In this document: positions 23,862-31,775 of the stretch, piece by piece | Position numbering within the stretch: the first letter of the stretch is position 1 | Layout of the letters: each line of letters opens with the position of its first letter | Origin: Candidatus Rokuibacteriota bacterium | GTDB lineage: Bacteria; Methylomirabilota; Methylomirabilia; Rokubacteriales; CSP1-6 | Direction of reading: 5' to 3' | NCBI GenBank assembly: GCA_003220495.1 | Contig: QHSP01000021.1 | Coordinates: 62,001 to 126,000 of the forward strand | DNA: 64,000 nt | Notes under the pieces: model-generated | What the model was told of the DNA's origin: nothing | What the model saw: the letters and a program-made list of their open reading frames with translations, nothing else | Databases searched by the model: none | Position numbers and translations under genes: made by a program

Positions 23862-24533
23862 TCACGGCTTTCGGAAGAGGATCGAGCCGAAGAACGACTC
23901 CGCGGACGAGGACGTGTCGTCCGAGTCGATGGCGATCGAGATGATTCCGGGGTTGTCCGGCGGGCTGCCGTAAATCTTCCGATAGTCTTCGGCGACGTTG
24001 CGCCGCTCGGTCAGCCACTTGCCGAGATCGGCCGCGCCTGAGCGTACGACGACGTAGGTGACGGTTGCCGTCTTCTCGCTCTTCACGACGGTGCCGGCCG
24101 GCGCGGTCGTGTCCCAGATGTAGCCGATGATCTGCGAGCGGACGCCCTCGGGGAAGTGCGGCCACACGACGTAGAGCTGCGCGGCCTGGTCGTCCGCGTT
24201 CTTCTTCCGGCAGTCCGCGTTCGTCGGCAGGACGACCGCTTTCCACGTCCACTCGAGGATCGGCGTCTCCTTGAGATTGACCTTCCCCTTGATCTCCTTG
24301 CGGATGGTCGAACTCTCGATCTTGCTCTTGAGGTGCAGGACGCGATGCCCCTCGTTCTCCTCGATGGTCATGTCGTGCTGCGGTAGACCCCAGGTCTGGC
24401 CCCCGAGCCATCCTTCGGGGATGCCTTTGGACCCGAGCTTCTGGACCTTCCAGTCCTCGATGATGACGACGTCAGCGGCCCACACAACGGCCGTCAGCAT
24501 CATCACCACTACCGGCACGGCGAGCCGTGTCAT
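23862..24533 (-). CDS. Exported DUF3047-like protein
   Basis: 223 aa with signal peptide MTRLAVPVVVMMLTAVVWA. The mature domain shows the DUF3047 pattern: an N-terminal segment with IPEGW, hydrophilic strands around VLHLKSKIESSTIRKEIKG, PILEWTWKAVVLP and the C-terminal IAIDSDDTSSSAESFFGSI. The fold is probably a lectin-like beta-sandwich; function unknown. A strong RBS (AAAGGAGC) precedes the ATG. The gene is divergent from hslR with 38 bp between starts. Confidence 0.8.
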   Translation of the reverse strand: MTRLAVPVVVMMLTAVVWAADVVIIEDWKVQKLGSKGIPEGWLGGQTWGLPQHDMTIEENEGHRVLHLKSKIESSTIRKEIKGKVNLKETPILEWTWKAVVLPTNADCRKKNADDQAAQLYVVWPHFPEGVRSQIIGYIWDTTAPAGTVVKSEKTATVTYVVVRSGAADLGKWLTERRNVAEDYRKIYGSPPDNPGIISIAIDSDDTSSSAESFFGSILFRKP

Positions 24534-24571
24534 CGTCTGAGCTCCTTTGATCGCTATGATACCGTCTCCGC

Positions 24572-24949
24572 GTGCAAGCCTCGCTCGATTCGATCCGTGT
24601 GGATAAGTGGCTCTGGGCGGCGCGGGTGTTCAAGACGCGTAGCCAGGCGTCCGTGGCGTGCGACGGCGGTAAAGTCGATGTGAACGACGAGGCCGTGAAG
24701 CCCGCCCGGAGGGTCCGGGCCGGAGATCTCATCACGGTCACCTTGCCGCGAGGGCGCCGTCGCATCCTGAAGGTGGCCGGCGTCGGCGAGCGCCGCGGAT
24801 CGGCCGAGATCGCGAGGATGCTCTTCGAAGACTTGACGCCGCCCGAGCCTCCGCGGGCGCGCCAGGCGCCGCCGCCGTGGCGTGTGCCCGGCTCCGGTCG
24901 CCCCACCAAGCGCGAGCGCCGCGACACCGAGCGCTTGCGGGGGCGGTAG
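24572..24949 (+). CDS. hslR: S4-domain RNA-binding protein, HslR (Hsp15) type
   Basis: 125 aa with the S4 RNA-binding domain at residues about 5-60 (RVDKWLWAARVFKTRSQAS, then GGKVDVNDEAVKPARRV) and a basic C-terminal tail. In E. coli Hsp15 binds 50S subunits with stuck nascent chains. The start is GTG at 24572. Its stop codon (24947-24949) lies in the first copy of a 38-bp direct repeat. Confidence 0.87.
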   Translation: MQASLDSIRVDKWLWAARVFKTRSQASVACDGGKVDVNDEAVKPARRVRAGDLITVTLPRGRRRILKVAGVGERRGSAEIARMLFEDLTPPEPPRARQAPPPWRVPGSGRPTKRERRDTERLRGR

Positions 24950-25034
24950 TGCGCGCCGAAGCGCGTCGAGCGATGAGGCGCGCGGTTGAGCGGGCTGGTA
25001 GTGCGCGCCGAAGCGCGTCGAGCGATGAGGCGCG
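24945..25034 (+). repeat. Two 38-bp direct repeats, 52-bp period
   Basis: Copies 24945-24982 and 24997-25034 are identical, each GGTAGTGCGCGCCGAAGCGC followed by GTCGAGCGATGAGGCGCG, separated by 14 bp. Each copy contains the hairpin-forming GCGCGCCGAAGCGCG. The first copy includes the hslR stop codon. Two copies only, so it is not an array. Confidence 0.9.
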
Positions 25035-25076
25035 AAGCAGTGCGCTATAGTTGGTCAACCCTGAGTGGAGCGTGTC

Positions 25077-25859
25077 ATGCAAGCGTATGACTGGAACGCG
25101 ATCGTCGACGGTCTGAACCGGTATCTGCGACTGCGCTCGATTCCGATCGGCATGAAGCTCTTCGAGACGGTCGAGGCGATGGAGGCGATTCCCAGGATCC
25201 GCCGGCCGCGCGCTCGACATACGACCGATCAGATCGTCGCTCAGGCGCGTCAGCTCGGCTGGACCGTGGGCATCACCATGGCGGATCTCATCGGCGCTCA
25301 GTGCGGCGCCGTCATCGGGCTCTCGCCGCAGGACGACGAGTGGCTCTCCGGCAAGCGCATGGCGGGCGTCTGGTTCAAGACCATAGAGGACGCGAGCCAG
25401 CATCAGCACGCGATGGACTGCGTGCCGTACGGACGCTACAAGGCGATGGCAGTGTCGCCGCTCACGTCGGGGCGGCTCGATCCGCCCGACATCTGCCTGA
25501 TCTACGGCACGCCCGGCCAGATGATCTTTCTGATCAACGGCCTGCAGTGGACGGGCTACCGCAAGCTGAGCTTCACCTCCGTCGGCGAATCGGCCTGCGC
25601 GGACTCCTGGGGCAAGGCGCTGAAGACTGGCGAGCCGGCGCTGACGATCCCGTGCTACGCGGAGCGGCGCTACGGCGGCGTCGCGGACGACGAGCTCTTG
25701 ATGGCGCTCCCGCCGCGCTTTGTGCCCAAGGCGCTCGACGGCCTGGCGGCGCTCGACAAGAACGGTCTGCGCTATCCCGTGCCGCCCTACGGCATCCAGT
25801 CGGACGCCGGTGCCGGCCTGGCGGTCAGCTACGCGTCGAAGGAGACGAAGACGTCATGA
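25077..25859 (+). CDS. DUF169-family protein
   Basis: 260 aa. The DUF169 family is recognised from SIPIGMKLF near the start, the Cys-containing IGAQCGAVIGL and SVGESACADSWGKAL segments, the ICLIYGTPGQMIFLINGL core and YGGVADDELLMALP. Two conserved cysteines could bind a metal or cofactor, but the biochemical role is unknown. I prefer the ATG at 25077 because GTGGAG ahead of it serves as RBS; a GTG at 25065 is the alternative. The next gene overlaps by ATGA, so the two are coupled. Confidence 0.82.
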   Translation: MQAYDWNAIVDGLNRYLRLRSIPIGMKLFETVEAMEAIPRIRRPRARHTTDQIVAQARQLGWTVGITMADLIGAQCGAVIGLSPQDDEWLSGKRMAGVWFKTIEDASQHQHAMDCVPYGRYKAMAVSPLTSGRLDPPDICLIYGTPGQMIFLINGLQWTGYRKLSFTSVGESACADSWGKALKTGEPALTIPCYAERRYGGVADDELLMALPPRFVPKALDGLAALDKNGLRYPVPPYGIQSDAGAGLAVSYASKETKTS

Positions 25860-26311
25860 GACTGATCAGCGACTTCGAGGGATTCCGGACCGCCCGCGAG
25901 GAGAAGATCAGGTACCTCGAGCGCGTGCCCATCTTCGAGGCGTGCAGCCTGCGCCAGCTTCGCGCCGTCGCCGACATCGCGAAGGTCGTCGAGGTTCCGG
26001 AGCGGACGGTCCTGACACGGCAAGGCGAGCCCGGCGACGAGTTCTTCATCATCATCGACGGCACGGCGCTGGTGACGGTCTCGATGAACAAGCGCCTTCG
26101 TCTCCGGCCTGGCGAGTTCTTCGGCGAGATGAGCCTGCTCGACGGCGAGCCCCGCTCGGCCACCGTGAAGGCCGAGACCGACCTGCGCGTGCTGGTGATC
26201 AACCGCGTGAACTTCTGGCAGCTCCTGCGCGAAGTCTCCGAGCTGACGCAGAAGATGCTCGTGAACCTCTCGCGCCGGATCCGAGACCTCGAGAACGCGG
26301 CAAATGCCTGA
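25856..26311 (+). CDS. Cyclic-nucleotide-binding domain protein
   Basis: 151 aa, a single CRP-type cNMP-binding domain (residues about 20-140): LTRQGEPGDEFFIIIDGTAL, then GEFFGEMSLLDGEPRSATV with the phosphate-binding PRSATV motif. There is no helix-turn-helix, so it does not bind DNA by itself. Its start overlaps the DUF169 gene, suggesting it regulates or forms a complex with that protein. Confidence 0.87.
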   Translation: MRLISDFEGFRTAREEKIRYLERVPIFEACSLRQLRAVADIAKVVEVPERTVLTRQGEPGDEFFIIIDGTALVTVSMNKRLRLRPGEFFGEMSLLDGEPRSATVKAETDLRVLVINRVNFWQLLREVSELTQKMLVNLSRRIRDLENAANA

Positions 26312-26322
26312 GGGCGCCGCGA

Positions 26323-26443
26323 TCAGAAGGTCAGCTTGTCCCCGGGACTGAGCGGGAAGATCTGCGGCGAGGTCTGACTTCTTCGTCCTGAGGGCCGGCG
26401 GGGATTCGGTGTGGTCGCCGTGGCCGTGCGTCACGAGGATCAC
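26323..26443 (-). pseudogene. Remnant of a UPF0173-type metallo-beta-lactamase-fold hydrolase
   Basis: On the minus strand VILVTHGHGDHTES carries the HxHxDH metal motif of MBL-fold hydrolases. Some 60 bp later, in another frame, PQIFPLSPGDKLTF and a stop match the typical C-terminus of UPF0173 proteins. The large middle section is missing and the frames do not connect, so this looks like a gene collapsed by internal deletion. Confidence 0.55.
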
Positions 26444-26452
26444 GCCGCGTCG

Positions 26453-26530
26453 CTATCCGACGAGCCGGCCCAGGTAGCTCTCGATCTCGTCGAGCACCAG
26501 GGGTGCCCAATTTCCCCACCCGGCCCGCAC
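26453..26530 (-). pseudogene. Orphan C-terminal coding fragment
   Basis: Minus strand reads GWGNWAPLVLDEIESYLGRL and stops at 26453-26455. It has the codon pattern of real coding DNA but no start or upstream domain; the frame dissolves into the riboswitch region. Probably the 3' end of a lost gene whose family I cannot name. Confidence 0.35.
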
Positions 26531-26635
26531 AAAGTCAAGCTTCGCTCCGTTGCCGGCGCGCGCTCCTTGGCCGCATCGGCGCGGGGCCGCCGGGTTGCGA
26601 TCGAGCGATCGTTCTGCTACCGTTTCCGGCGTTGT

Positions 26636-26798
26636 CTGCGCCCGGGATGCCCACGAGGGCCCAGGGAAGGCGGTAGAAAGCCGCCGCGACCCCGTCACTG
26701 TGATCGGGGACGAAACCCGCGAGTGCCACTGGCCGACGAGGCCGGGAAGGCGCGGGGAGTAGGACGATCCGAGAGCCAGGAGACCTGCCCGGGCGCGA
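26636..26798 (+). ncRNA. Cobalamin (AdoCbl) riboswitch 1, upstream of cobU
   Basis: Contains the B12 box AGCCAGGAGACCTGCC at 26774-26789, an upstream GTGCCACTGG (about 26722), the GGGAAGG element (about 26743) and a CCCGTCACTGTGATCGGGG segment matching the conserved CCGCCACTGT core. GCGCCCGGG at 26638 can pair with CCCGGGCGC at 26788 as the closing stem. It lies about 36 bp before the cobU start and should repress the cobU-cobT-btuFCD genes when adenosylcobalamin is plentiful. Confidence 0.93.
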
Positions 26799-26833
26799 TC
26801 CGTTCACCGGTCTTCGAGGGAGGATCCGGGCAG

Positions 26834-27367
26834 GTGGTTCCGTCGCTCCTGATCGTGGGTGGCGCCCGCAGCGGCAAGAGCCGCTTCGCGGTCGAACGGC
26901 TCTCAGCCGACGCGCGAATCGTCTTCATCGCCACCGCCGAGGCGCGCGACGAGGACATGGTCAAGCGCATCGCACGCCATCGCGCCGAGCGTCCGGCCCG
27001 CTGGTCGACGGTCGAAGAGCCCTTCGACCTCGCCGCGCGGCTGCAAGCTCTCGAAGGGGCGTACGACGGGATCCTCGTCGACTGCCTCACGCTCTGGGTC
27101 TCGAATCTCCTGCTCCGCGGCGACCTCGACGACGCGATCCTCGCGCAAGCGGAGACGCTCGCGGGGCTGATCGGCCGCCGCCGCTCGAGCGTCACGGTGG
27201 TCTCGAACGAGGTGGGCGAGGGAGTGCATCCGGAGACGGCGATGGGCCTCCGGTTTCGGGACGTGCTCGGCCACGTGAATCAGCGAATCGCCGCCGCGTG
27301 CGACACGGTCGTGCTGATGGTCGCCGGCATCCCGCTCACCGTGAAGGCGCCGGTGGTGCGCGCGTGA
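26834..27367 (+). CDS. cobU: Adenosylcobinamide kinase / adenosylcobinamide-phosphate guanylyltransferase
   Basis: 177-aa bifunctional enzyme that phosphorylates adenosylcobinamide and transfers GMP to it, giving the substrate of CobS. P-loop GGARSGKSRFAV near residue 9, the conserved ATAEARDEDMVKRIARHRAER (guanylylation-site His region) and LVDCLTLWVSNLL, then VVSNEVGEGVHPE. I chose the GTG at 26834 (VVPSLLIVGG) with a GGGAGGA RBS; longer readings would run through the riboswitch. The 3' end overlaps cobT by 1 bp. Confidence 0.95.
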   Translation: MVPSLLIVGGARSGKSRFAVERLSADARIVFIATAEARDEDMVKRIARHRAERPARWSTVEEPFDLAARLQALEGAYDGILVDCLTLWVSNLLLRGDLDDAILAQAETLAGLIGRRRSSVTVVSNEVGEGVHPETAMGLRFRDVLGHVNQRIAAACDTVVLMVAGIPLTVKAPVVRA

Positions 27368-28488
27368 TGGACCTCTCCCGGCTGCTCAGCTCGATCACCC
27401 CGCCGCCCTCCGAGGGAGAGAGCGCGGCCCGGCACCATCTCGACAGCCTGACGAAGCCGCCCGGAAGCCTGGGGCGGCTCGAAGAGATCGCGTCGCGCTT
27501 GGCGGTCCTGAGCGGCCGGGCGCCGGACGTTGCACGGCCGGTCATCTTCACGTTCGCCGCCGACCACGGCGTCGTCGCCGAGGGCGTCAGCGCCTATCCC
27601 CAGGTCGTGACCGCGCAGATGCTCGAGAACTTCGCGCGCGGCGGTGCCGCGGTGAACGTCCTCGCGCGACAAGCCGGGGCGCGCGTCGTCGTCGCCGATT
27701 TCGGCGTCGCGAGCCCGCTCGGTCGCTCGCCGGGCCTCGTCGCGTGCCCGATCGGACCGGGGACGGCGAATATCGCCGCCGGACCCGCGATGACGCGCGA
27801 GCAAGCGATCCAGGCGATCGGAACCGGAGCGCGGCTCGCCGACGAGGCGATCGACGCGGGCGCCGATCTCCTGGCCACGGGTGAGATGGGCATCGGCAAC
27901 ACGACGGCCGCGAGCGCGATCACGGCTGCCATCACCGGCGCGGCGCCCGAGCAGGTGACCGGCCGCGGAACCGGCGTCGACGACGCGACCCTGGCGCGCA
28001 AGATCGCCGTTGTGGGCCGAGCGCTCGCGGTCAATCGTCCCGACCCGCGCGACGGGCTCGACGTCCTGGCGAAGGTGGGGGGCTTCGAGATCGGTGGCCT
28101 CGTCGGCGTGATCCTCGCGGGCGCCGCGCGCCGCGTTCCGGTCGCGCTCGACGGGTTCATCGCCGGCGCCGCGGCGCTGCTCGCGGTCACGTTGGCGCCG
28201 GCGTCGCGCCACGCGCTCTTCGCGTCGCATCGCTCGGCGGAGCGTGGCCACGCCCGGGCGCTCGAGCACCTCGGGCTCGAGCCGTACCTCGACCTCGGCT
28301 TGCGTCTCGGCGAGGGGACCGGCGCCGCGCTGTTCATCCATCTGGCCCGCGCGGCCGCGCTCGTCTGGAGCGAGATGGCGACCTTCAAGGCCGCCGGCGT
28401 GAGTTCGTCGGAGGCGGCCTCGACGGCCCCTTCCGAAGCCGAGGATCGGATTGCGCCGACGAAGCCGGCGCGCGAGCAACGGCCATGA
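27367..28488 (+). CDS. cobT: Nicotinate-nucleotide--dimethylbenzimidazole phosphoribosyltransferase
   Basis: 373-aa enzyme that activates the lower-ligand base to alpha-ribazole phosphate. Signatures: LTKPPGSLGRLEEIA, FAADHGVVAEGVSAYPQ, GEMGIGNTTAASAI, GRGTGVDD and the C-terminal LGEGTGAAL bearing the catalytic Glu. The family usually runs to about 350 residues; here a Ser/Ala/Glu-rich tail of about 25 residues is added. The start ATG at 27367 overlaps the cobU stop; a GTG immediately before is possible. Confidence 0.96.
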   Translation: MDLSRLLSSITPPPSEGESAARHHLDSLTKPPGSLGRLEEIASRLAVLSGRAPDVARPVIFTFAADHGVVAEGVSAYPQVVTAQMLENFARGGAAVNVLARQAGARVVVADFGVASPLGRSPGLVACPIGPGTANIAAGPAMTREQAIQAIGTGARLADEAIDAGADLLATGEMGIGNTTAASAITAAITGAAPEQVTGRGTGVDDATLARKIAVVGRALAVNRPDPRDGLDVLAKVGGFEIGGLVGVILAGAARRVPVALDGFIAGAAALLAVTLAPASRHALFASHRSAERGHARALEHLGLEPYLDLGLRLGEGTGAALFIHLARAAALVWSEMATFKAAGVSSSEAASTAPSEAEDRIAPTKPAREQRP

Positions 28489-29387
28489 CGACACGCGTCT
28501 CCGCGGTCCTCACGGGGATGGCCGCGATCAGCGTGGCATGGGTTCTCGTCGTCGCGCCGTCGGCCGCGGCGTTCACGACGCGCGACATGCTCGGCCGCGA
28601 CGTCACGCTCGCGGCTCCGCCCCAGCGCATCGTGTCGCTGGTTCCGAGCGTCACCGAGATCCTCTACGCGCTGAACGCGGAGTCCCTGCTGGTGGGCGTC
28701 ACGGATTTCTGCGACTTCCCGCCGGAAGCCCGGCGGCAGCCGAAGGTCGGGGGCATGGTCGCGCCGAGCCTCGAGGCGATCGTCGCGCTGCGGCCCGATC
28801 TGGTGATCGCCACGAACGAAGGGACGCGCGAGGACACGTTCACGCAGCTCTCGCGCGTCGGCGTGCCGGTGTATCTCGTCGCCGCCCACCACGTCGCCGA
28901 CGCGACGTCGCTCATCCGACGGCTCGGCGAGCTGACGCGCCGTGAGCATGCGGCCGGACCGCTCATGGCGGGGCTCGAGCGGCGGATCGAGGCGGTGAAG
29001 AAGGCGGTGCTCCCTCTCGGGCGCCCGCGCGTTCTCTACGTGCTCTGGCCGGAGCCACTCATCGTGCCCGGGCGCGAGGCGATCGTGACCGAGCTCATCC
29101 AGCTCGCGGGCGGCCGATCGCTCACGGCCGAGGATGCCGATGCCTGGCCGCGTTACAGCCTCGAGGCCGCCGTGGCCAAGAGCCCCGAAGTCATCCTGCT
29201 CGCCAACCATGGCGCGGGCACCGGCCCGGTCTCCATGGAGAAGTGGCAGCGCCTCGCCTCGCTCCCGGCCGTCAAGGCCGGGCGGCTTCACTCCGTCGAC
29301 GGCGACCTGATGCATCGCTACGGGCCGCGCTTCGTGGACGGCCTCGAGCAGCTCGCCCGGGCGATCCATCCGGAGGCATTTCGGTGA
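28485..29387 (+). CDS. btuF: Cobalamin ABC transporter substrate-binding protein
   Basis: 300 aa with a signal peptide (MTTRVSAVLTGMAAISVAWV, cut after about residue 27), so periplasmic. Class III binding-protein fold: RIVSLVPSVTEILYAL at the start of lobe 1, PKVGGMVAPSLEAIVALRPD, a long linking helix and lobe 2 with VPGREAIVTELIQLAGG. It delivers corrinoid to BtuCD. Ligand is inferred from its place behind a B12 riboswitch and next to btuC; siderophore proteins share the fold. Overlaps cobT by ATGA. Confidence 0.9.
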   Translation: MTTRVSAVLTGMAAISVAWVLVVAPSAAAFTTRDMLGRDVTLAAPPQRIVSLVPSVTEILYALNAESLLVGVTDFCDFPPEARRQPKVGGMVAPSLEAIVALRPDLVIATNEGTREDTFTQLSRVGVPVYLVAAHHVADATSLIRRLGELTRREHAAGPLMAGLERRIEAVKKAVLPLGRPRVLYVLWPEPLIVPGREAIVTELIQLAGGRSLTAEDADAWPRYSLEAAVAKSPEVILLANHGAGTGPVSMEKWQRLASLPAVKAGRLHSVDGDLMHRYGPRFVDGLEQLARAIHPEAFR

Positions 29388-30400
29388 GCCCGACCAGGCG
29401 CCTGGTTCTGGTGCTGAGCACGCTGTCGGGCGTGCTCGTCCTCGCCGCGGCCGGCGCGCTCTTTCTCGGCAGCGCGCAGCTCTCGCCCAGCGCCGTCATC
29501 TCGGCGGTGGCCGGACGAGCCGCGCCCGAGTCGGTCGAGCGGGTCGTGACCCTGTCGATTCGCCTGCCGCGGATCGCCGCCGCTATGCTCGCCGGCGGCG
29601 CGCTCGCGGTCGCCGGCGTCGCGTTCCAGGCGCTCACGCGAAACCCGCTCGCCGAGCCCTCCGTGCTCGGGATCTCGGCCGGCGCCGCGTTCGGGGTCGT
29701 GATCGGGCAGAGCTTCGGGCTCGGCCTGACGCTTCGGGAGGCCGTGGGCCTCACCGCCTTCGCGTTCGCCGGAGCGCTCATCGCCGCGGGCGCCGTATAC
29801 CTCATCGCGGCGGTCGGTCGCGGTCTGTCGATTCAGACCCTGCTGCTGGCTGGGGTCATCGTGGGGATCTTCTTCTCGGCGGCGATCACGGTCGTGATCT
29901 CCCTGCTCGACTTCAACCGGCTCGGCGGTGTCGTGCACTGGCTCCTCGGCAATCTCGCCCCGATCCCGCCCGGCGCTCTCGGCCTGTTCGCGATCCTGTC
30001 GGCCCTCGGCTTTGCGCTCGTCGTGACTCATGCGCGCGAGCTGAACCTGATGGCTCTCGGAGAAGAGGCGCTGCTCCAGCTCGGCGTCGCCGCCGATCGA
30101 CTCAAGCTGACGATCTTCCTCGGCGCCGCGCTCCTCACCGCGAGCGTCGTCGCGTTCGTCGGCCCCATCGGATTCGTCGGGCTCATCGTGCCGCACGTTC
30201 TCCGCATCCTTCTCGGCTCGGACAACCGCCTGCTGGTGCCGGCCGCGCTCGTCGGCGGCGGCATCTTCCTCCTCGCCGCCGACACGCTGGCCCGCAGCAT
30301 TGTCGCGCCGGCCGAGCTCTCGGTCGGCGTCATCACCTCCTTCTGCGGCGCCCCGTTCTTCATCTACCTCCTCCGCACGCGCTACCGCGCCAACCTCTGA
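29384..30400 (+). CDS. btuC: Cobalamin ABC transporter permease
   Basis: 338-aa FecCD/BtuC-type permease with about ten membrane helices. Typical motifs: RLPRIAAAMLAGGALAVAG, NPLAEPSVLGISAGAAFG, LLLAGVIVGIFFSAAI and the coupling-helix region FVGPIGFVGLIVPHVLR. GTG start at 29384 overlaps the btuF stop (GTGA), with GGAGG 8 bp upstream. Works with BtuF and BtuD in inner-membrane corrinoid import. Confidence 0.93.
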   Translation: MSPTRRLVLVLSTLSGVLVLAAAGALFLGSAQLSPSAVISAVAGRAAPESVERVVTLSIRLPRIAAAMLAGGALAVAGVAFQALTRNPLAEPSVLGISAGAAFGVVIGQSFGLGLTLREAVGLTAFAFAGALIAAGAVYLIAAVGRGLSIQTLLLAGVIVGIFFSAAITVVISLLDFNRLGGVVHWLLGNLAPIPPGALGLFAILSALGFALVVTHARELNLMALGEEALLQLGVAADRLKLTIFLGAALLTASVVAFVGPIGFVGLIVPHVLRILLGSDNRLLVPAALVGGGIFLLAADTLARSIVAPAELSVGVITSFCGAPFFIYLLRTRYRANL

Positions 30401-30707
30401 CACCCATGCTCGCGAACTGCGCGACCACGGCCCAGGCTCCCCCAAGCTCGCGAGCCCCATCGACCGCGATCTGCCCAAGCTCCTCGAGCGCGACTCCGGC
30501 GATCGCGACGACCTCGAGCGGGATCGCGGGCGGGGGGCGCCGGGCCGGGGGAGGGGTCGATGAGACCCGTTCCCTCCGACGGAGCGGCGGGCGACGCGCG
30601 CCGAGATGGAGCCCAGCCGCCGCGGGGCAGCGAACGCGTGCCGCGTGGTCGAACGACCCCTCCTCCGGCCAGGCGACCCCCGCCCGCGCCGCAAGCACCG
30701 AGGCCGG
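30401..30707. other. 307-bp gap between btuC and btuD, no clear gene
   Basis: This gap interrupts an otherwise overlapping operon. No plus-strand frame gives a plausible protein with an RBS. The minus strand of about 30408-30530 reads EVVAIAGVALEELGQIAVDG and continues to QFASMGV with G/C-ending codons, so it may hold the 3' remnant of a gene, family unknown. The rest (to about 30700) is extremely G/C-rich low-complexity sequence. Confidence 0.5.
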
Positions 30708-31556
30708 ATGACGCTCGTAGAGTTCCGCAACGTGAGCTTCGCGTACCAGGTGTCGGAGGGAACGCGGCCGTTCGCGCTGCGCGACATGTCCTTCGAGATC
30801 GCGCCGGGCGAGATCATCGGCGTGATCGGCCCGAACAGCTCGGGGAAGACGACGTTGATTCGCCTGCTTACGCGCGTGCTCGAGCCCGCGTCGGGCGAGA
30901 TCCACCTCGAGGGCGTGTCGGTCCGGCGCCTGTCCCGCACGGATCTGGCCCGGCGGGTCGCGGTCGTGCCGCAAGGGATCCTGCCGCAGTTTCCGTTCAC
31001 GGTCGGCGAGCTCGTGCTGATGGGCCGCTATCCGCACGATCCCGGCCGGTACTTCGAGAGCCCGCGCGATCGAGCCGTGGCGCGCGAGGCGATGGAGGCG
31101 ACCGGGGTGCTCGAGCTCGCCGATATGCCGCTCGAGCACCTGAGCGGCGGCGAGCGCCAGCGTGCTGTCATCGCGCGCGCGCTCGCCCAGGAGCCGCGCC
31201 TGCTGGTGCTCGACGAACCGACCGCGCATCTCGATCTGCGCTACCAGGTCGAGGCCGCGGCGCTCTTGCGGCGGCTGAACCGTGAGCGCGGCACGACGGT
31301 CCTGCTCGTCTCCCACGATCTCAATCTCGCGGCCGAGGTGTGCGATCGGCTCCTCCTGCTGAACGGCGGCCGCGCGGCGGCGATCGGCGCGCCCGAGGCG
31401 GTGCTGGACGAAGCGCTCCTCGCCTCGGTCTTCGGCTGTGCGGTCATCGTCGACAAGAACGAGACGACCGGACGGCCGGTCGTGCGGCTCACCTGGCGGA
31501 TCGACTCGTCGGTCGCCGGGAGCGCTGACCGAAAGGGGGTGGGAGAGACGCCGTAG
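30708..31556 (+). CDS. btuD: Cobalamin ABC transporter ATP-binding protein
   Basis: 282-aa ABC ATPase: Walker A GPNSSGKTTLIRLL, Q-loop VVPQGILPQF, signature LSGGERQRAVIARAL, Walker B LLVLDEPTAHLD and H-loop SHDLN. FecE/BtuD-type with a C-terminal extension of about 30 residues. ATG at 30708 gives MTLVEFRNVSFAYQV. Energises BtuC; belongs to the unit led by riboswitch 1 despite the gap before it. Confidence 0.93.
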   Translation: MTLVEFRNVSFAYQVSEGTRPFALRDMSFEIAPGEIIGVIGPNSSGKTTLIRLLTRVLEPASGEIHLEGVSVRRLSRTDLARRVAVVPQGILPQFPFTVGELVLMGRYPHDPGRYFESPRDRAVAREAMEATGVLELADMPLEHLSGGERQRAVIARALAQEPRLLVLDEPTAHLDLRYQVEAAALLRRLNRERGTTVLLVSHDLNLAAEVCDRLLLLNGGRAAAIGAPEAVLDEALLASVFGCAVIVDKNETTGRPVVRLTWRIDSSVAGSADRKGVGETP

Positions 31557-31567
31557 CTTTCGATATT

Positions 31568-31738
31568 TCGCGCCGGATCAAGGGAAGCCGGTGAGGCCGA
31601 ACGAGGCCCATGCCGGCACGGACCCGCCACTGTGAGTGGGGAGCAAGCGCTCGAGATTGCCACTATCCGCGCCGACGCGGACGGGAAGGCTGGGCGCGCG
31701 CGGTGATCCACGAGTCAGGAGACCTGTTCCGGGCGATC
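31568..31738 (+). ncRNA. Cobalamin (AdoCbl) riboswitch 2, upstream of btuB
   Basis: B12 box AGTCAGGAGACCTGTT at 31713-31728; CCGCCACTGTGAGTGGGG at about 31624; TTGCCACTATC at about 31667; GGGAAGG at 31683; AGGGAAGCCGGTGAGG at about 31581 near the 5' end. All conserved elements are in the right order. It ends about 38 bp before the btuB ATG, so it can mask the btuB RBS (AAGGAG) when ligand is bound. Confidence 0.95.
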
Positions 31739-31775
31739 GCTTCCAACCCTTTCGTGGAAGAAGGAGTGAAGCCCC

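Noticed and set aside
24945-25034. Possible CRISPR array
   Set aside because: Only two units, 14-bp spacer and no cas genes.
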